Assembly: GCA_016946835.1 (NCBI GenBank)
Contig: JACVTC010000131.1
Coordinates: 276,001-340,000 of the forward strand
Direction of reading: 5' to 3'
DNA length: 64,000 bases
DNA from: Neocallimastix lanati (nom. inval.)
Lineage: Eukaryota > Neocallimastigomycota > Neocallimastigomycetes > Neocallimastigales > Neocallimastigaceae
The notes beneath the pieces were generated by a model. It saw only the letters and a list, made by a program, of their open reading frames with translations, searched no databases and was not told where the DNA came from. Below are positions 62,707 to 64,000 of the stretch, in pieces. The position numbers and the translations under genes were made by a program. The first letter of the stretch is position 1, and the number at the start of each line of letters is the position of its first letter.

Positions 62707-63680
62707 TTATTATTTTATTATTGTTGTTATAATTGATGCCTTTTTTATTAAAATTTGAGAAAAGCTAATAAAATTCATTAAATTCATAATCATTAATCAA
62801 AATTCACAAATATTAAAATTATATTGTTATTTCAATATATTAATATATATATTTTTCAAAAATAACATAAAAAAAATAGAGTGAAATACTGTTTAATTAA
62901 ATAATTACAATAATTTTAAATTTTGATTTGAATTTCAATTGAAAATTAATGTTTATATCTTTAAAATATTGAATATAAAGTATAAAAAAAAAAAAAATTA
63001 TTATTATCTTTTTGAATAATTATTTATTACAAGAAGTTCAACCAAAAACCAACAAATAGAATGAAAAAAAAAAAAAATTTTTTTTCTCAACTTAAATTAT
63101 GCTTTTTAAAAATTCTCATCTTTTCTTAATACTTTTATAATAAATTTTTTTGAATAAAGTTTTTTTTTTTTTATTCTCTAAGGATGGAAATTCCAATATT
63201 TTTATGTATTTATTAACATAATTTAAATGATATATATTAAAAATTTAAAATATCATGATAATTATTAAAAATATTTTTTAATTAATTTGTTAAATATCTT
63301 TATCCTATATATGTAATTTATAACATATATATTAGCATATTTTACAAATAATAATGAAAAATGTCACTATTCTCAGTACCTGTCAATTTATTACAGTTTT
63401 ATTAATAATATTCATTATAAAAATTATTATATTATTTTCGATAAATTTTTTTATATTTAATCATTACGTCTTTGTTTTTATTATTTGTTCCTTTTAATAA
63501 TTATATTCACTAATATAATAAAAACTATATATATATATATATATTTATCTAATACTAAAAATACTATATATTTATAATATAAATCTTTATTGTATATCAG
63601 TAGATTTTAATTTTTTTATATATTAAAATTTTCAAAAATATTTAATATATTATTCCTAAATATATTGAATAATAATAAAA
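62506..63680. other. Intergenic, TTA arrays
   Basis: A TTA array lies at 62650-62725; the rest is A/T sequence without codon structure. I see no gene, RNA or mobile element. Confidence 0.6.
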
Positions 63681-63689
63681 TTATTATTC

Positions 63690-63995
63690 TATATATTTAG
63701 AAATAGTTCAACTTCAATTTCATTTTCTCTATCAATATTCAGAAATTAATAAGTATCTAAATCAATATCAGATGTATAATAAAAAAAATTTTTTTTTTTT
63801 TTTTTACTATTATTCATAAAAGCATCGAAACATTCTTTTGGTATTTTTTGAATAGAATATCTTTTTCACCAATTTCCCTTAAATATTCAACCATGAACTT
63901 AGATAAATTTCATATTCTGGATATTCACTTGTAAGAGTAACTAAAACCCTAAAAGTTATCTTAAGAAACTATTAAAGTTCTAGGAAAATAATTAT
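63690..63995 (-). pseudogene. Unidentified coding debris, or exons cut by the window edge
   Basis: The minus strand has codon-like fragments: VLVTLTSEYPEYEI near 63930, then in another frame EYLREIGEKDILFKKYQKN near 63830-63890, an A/T tract (63781-63806), and DIDLDTY followed by NIDRENEIEVELFLNI near 63700-63760. Frames change without convincing splice sites and stops intervene, so a decayed gene is more likely than intact exons. I do not recognise the family. The 5' part would lie beyond the right edge. Confidence 0.45.
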
Positions 63996-64000
63996 CAACG

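Overview
The window looks like a nuclear contig from a zoosporic fungus, most likely an anaerobic gut fungus (Neocallimastigomycota). The evidence is the extreme A+T content, the very long homopolymer and AAT/TTA tracts, asparagine-rich coding sequence, short GT-AG introns, a Gcn4-type bZIP regulator, a centriolar-satellite/ciliary coiled-coil gene (expected only in a lineage with flagellate zoospores) and Ty1/copia retroelements. This assignment is inference; no rRNA or tRNA gene was found to anchor it.

Layout. (1) 1-2140: 3' part of a plus-strand copia element, decayed but recognisable, with polypurine tract and 3' LTR. (2) 3046-7712, minus: an 11-exon gene for a 663-residue CCDC112-like protein; all ten introns have GT-AG ends and every reading phase joins, so this model is the best-supported new annotation here. 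(3) 9591-12930: an older minus-strand copia fossil in which a block of about 1.05 kb (11640-12690) is inverted relative to its flanks. (4) 15637-17019, minus: an intronless bZIP factor with a leader that holds a short uORF and a palindrome. (5) 17300-52500: about 35 kb with no gene that I can support, only A/T tracts, microsatellites, minisatellites, palindromes and a few less AT-rich islands. (6) About 52530-54461: a short minus-strand copia remnant with both LTRs and pieces of gag, RT and RNase H. (7) 54470-57700: simple repeats, a long palindrome, an unexplained 180-bp GC-rich island and two diverged direct repeats. (8) 57743-61789, plus: one intronless 1348-residue protein that joins a sacsin/Hsp90-like (GHKL) ATPase at the N terminus to a NO VEIN-like/DUF3883 PD-(D/E)XK-type domain at the C terminus. 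(9) 61790-64000: poly(A) signal, a higher-order tandem repeat, and minus-strand coding debris at the right edge.

The three real genes are not an operon and have no evident common pathway: a flagellar/centriolar structural protein, a nutrient- or stress-type transcription factor, and an ATPase-nuclease-like fusion whose architecture resembles prokaryotic defence proteins. The most informative non-gene signals are that homopolymer tracts inside the copia fossils are mostly A on the element's sense strand and change strand with the inverted block, and that local inversions occur in two separate copia remnants.
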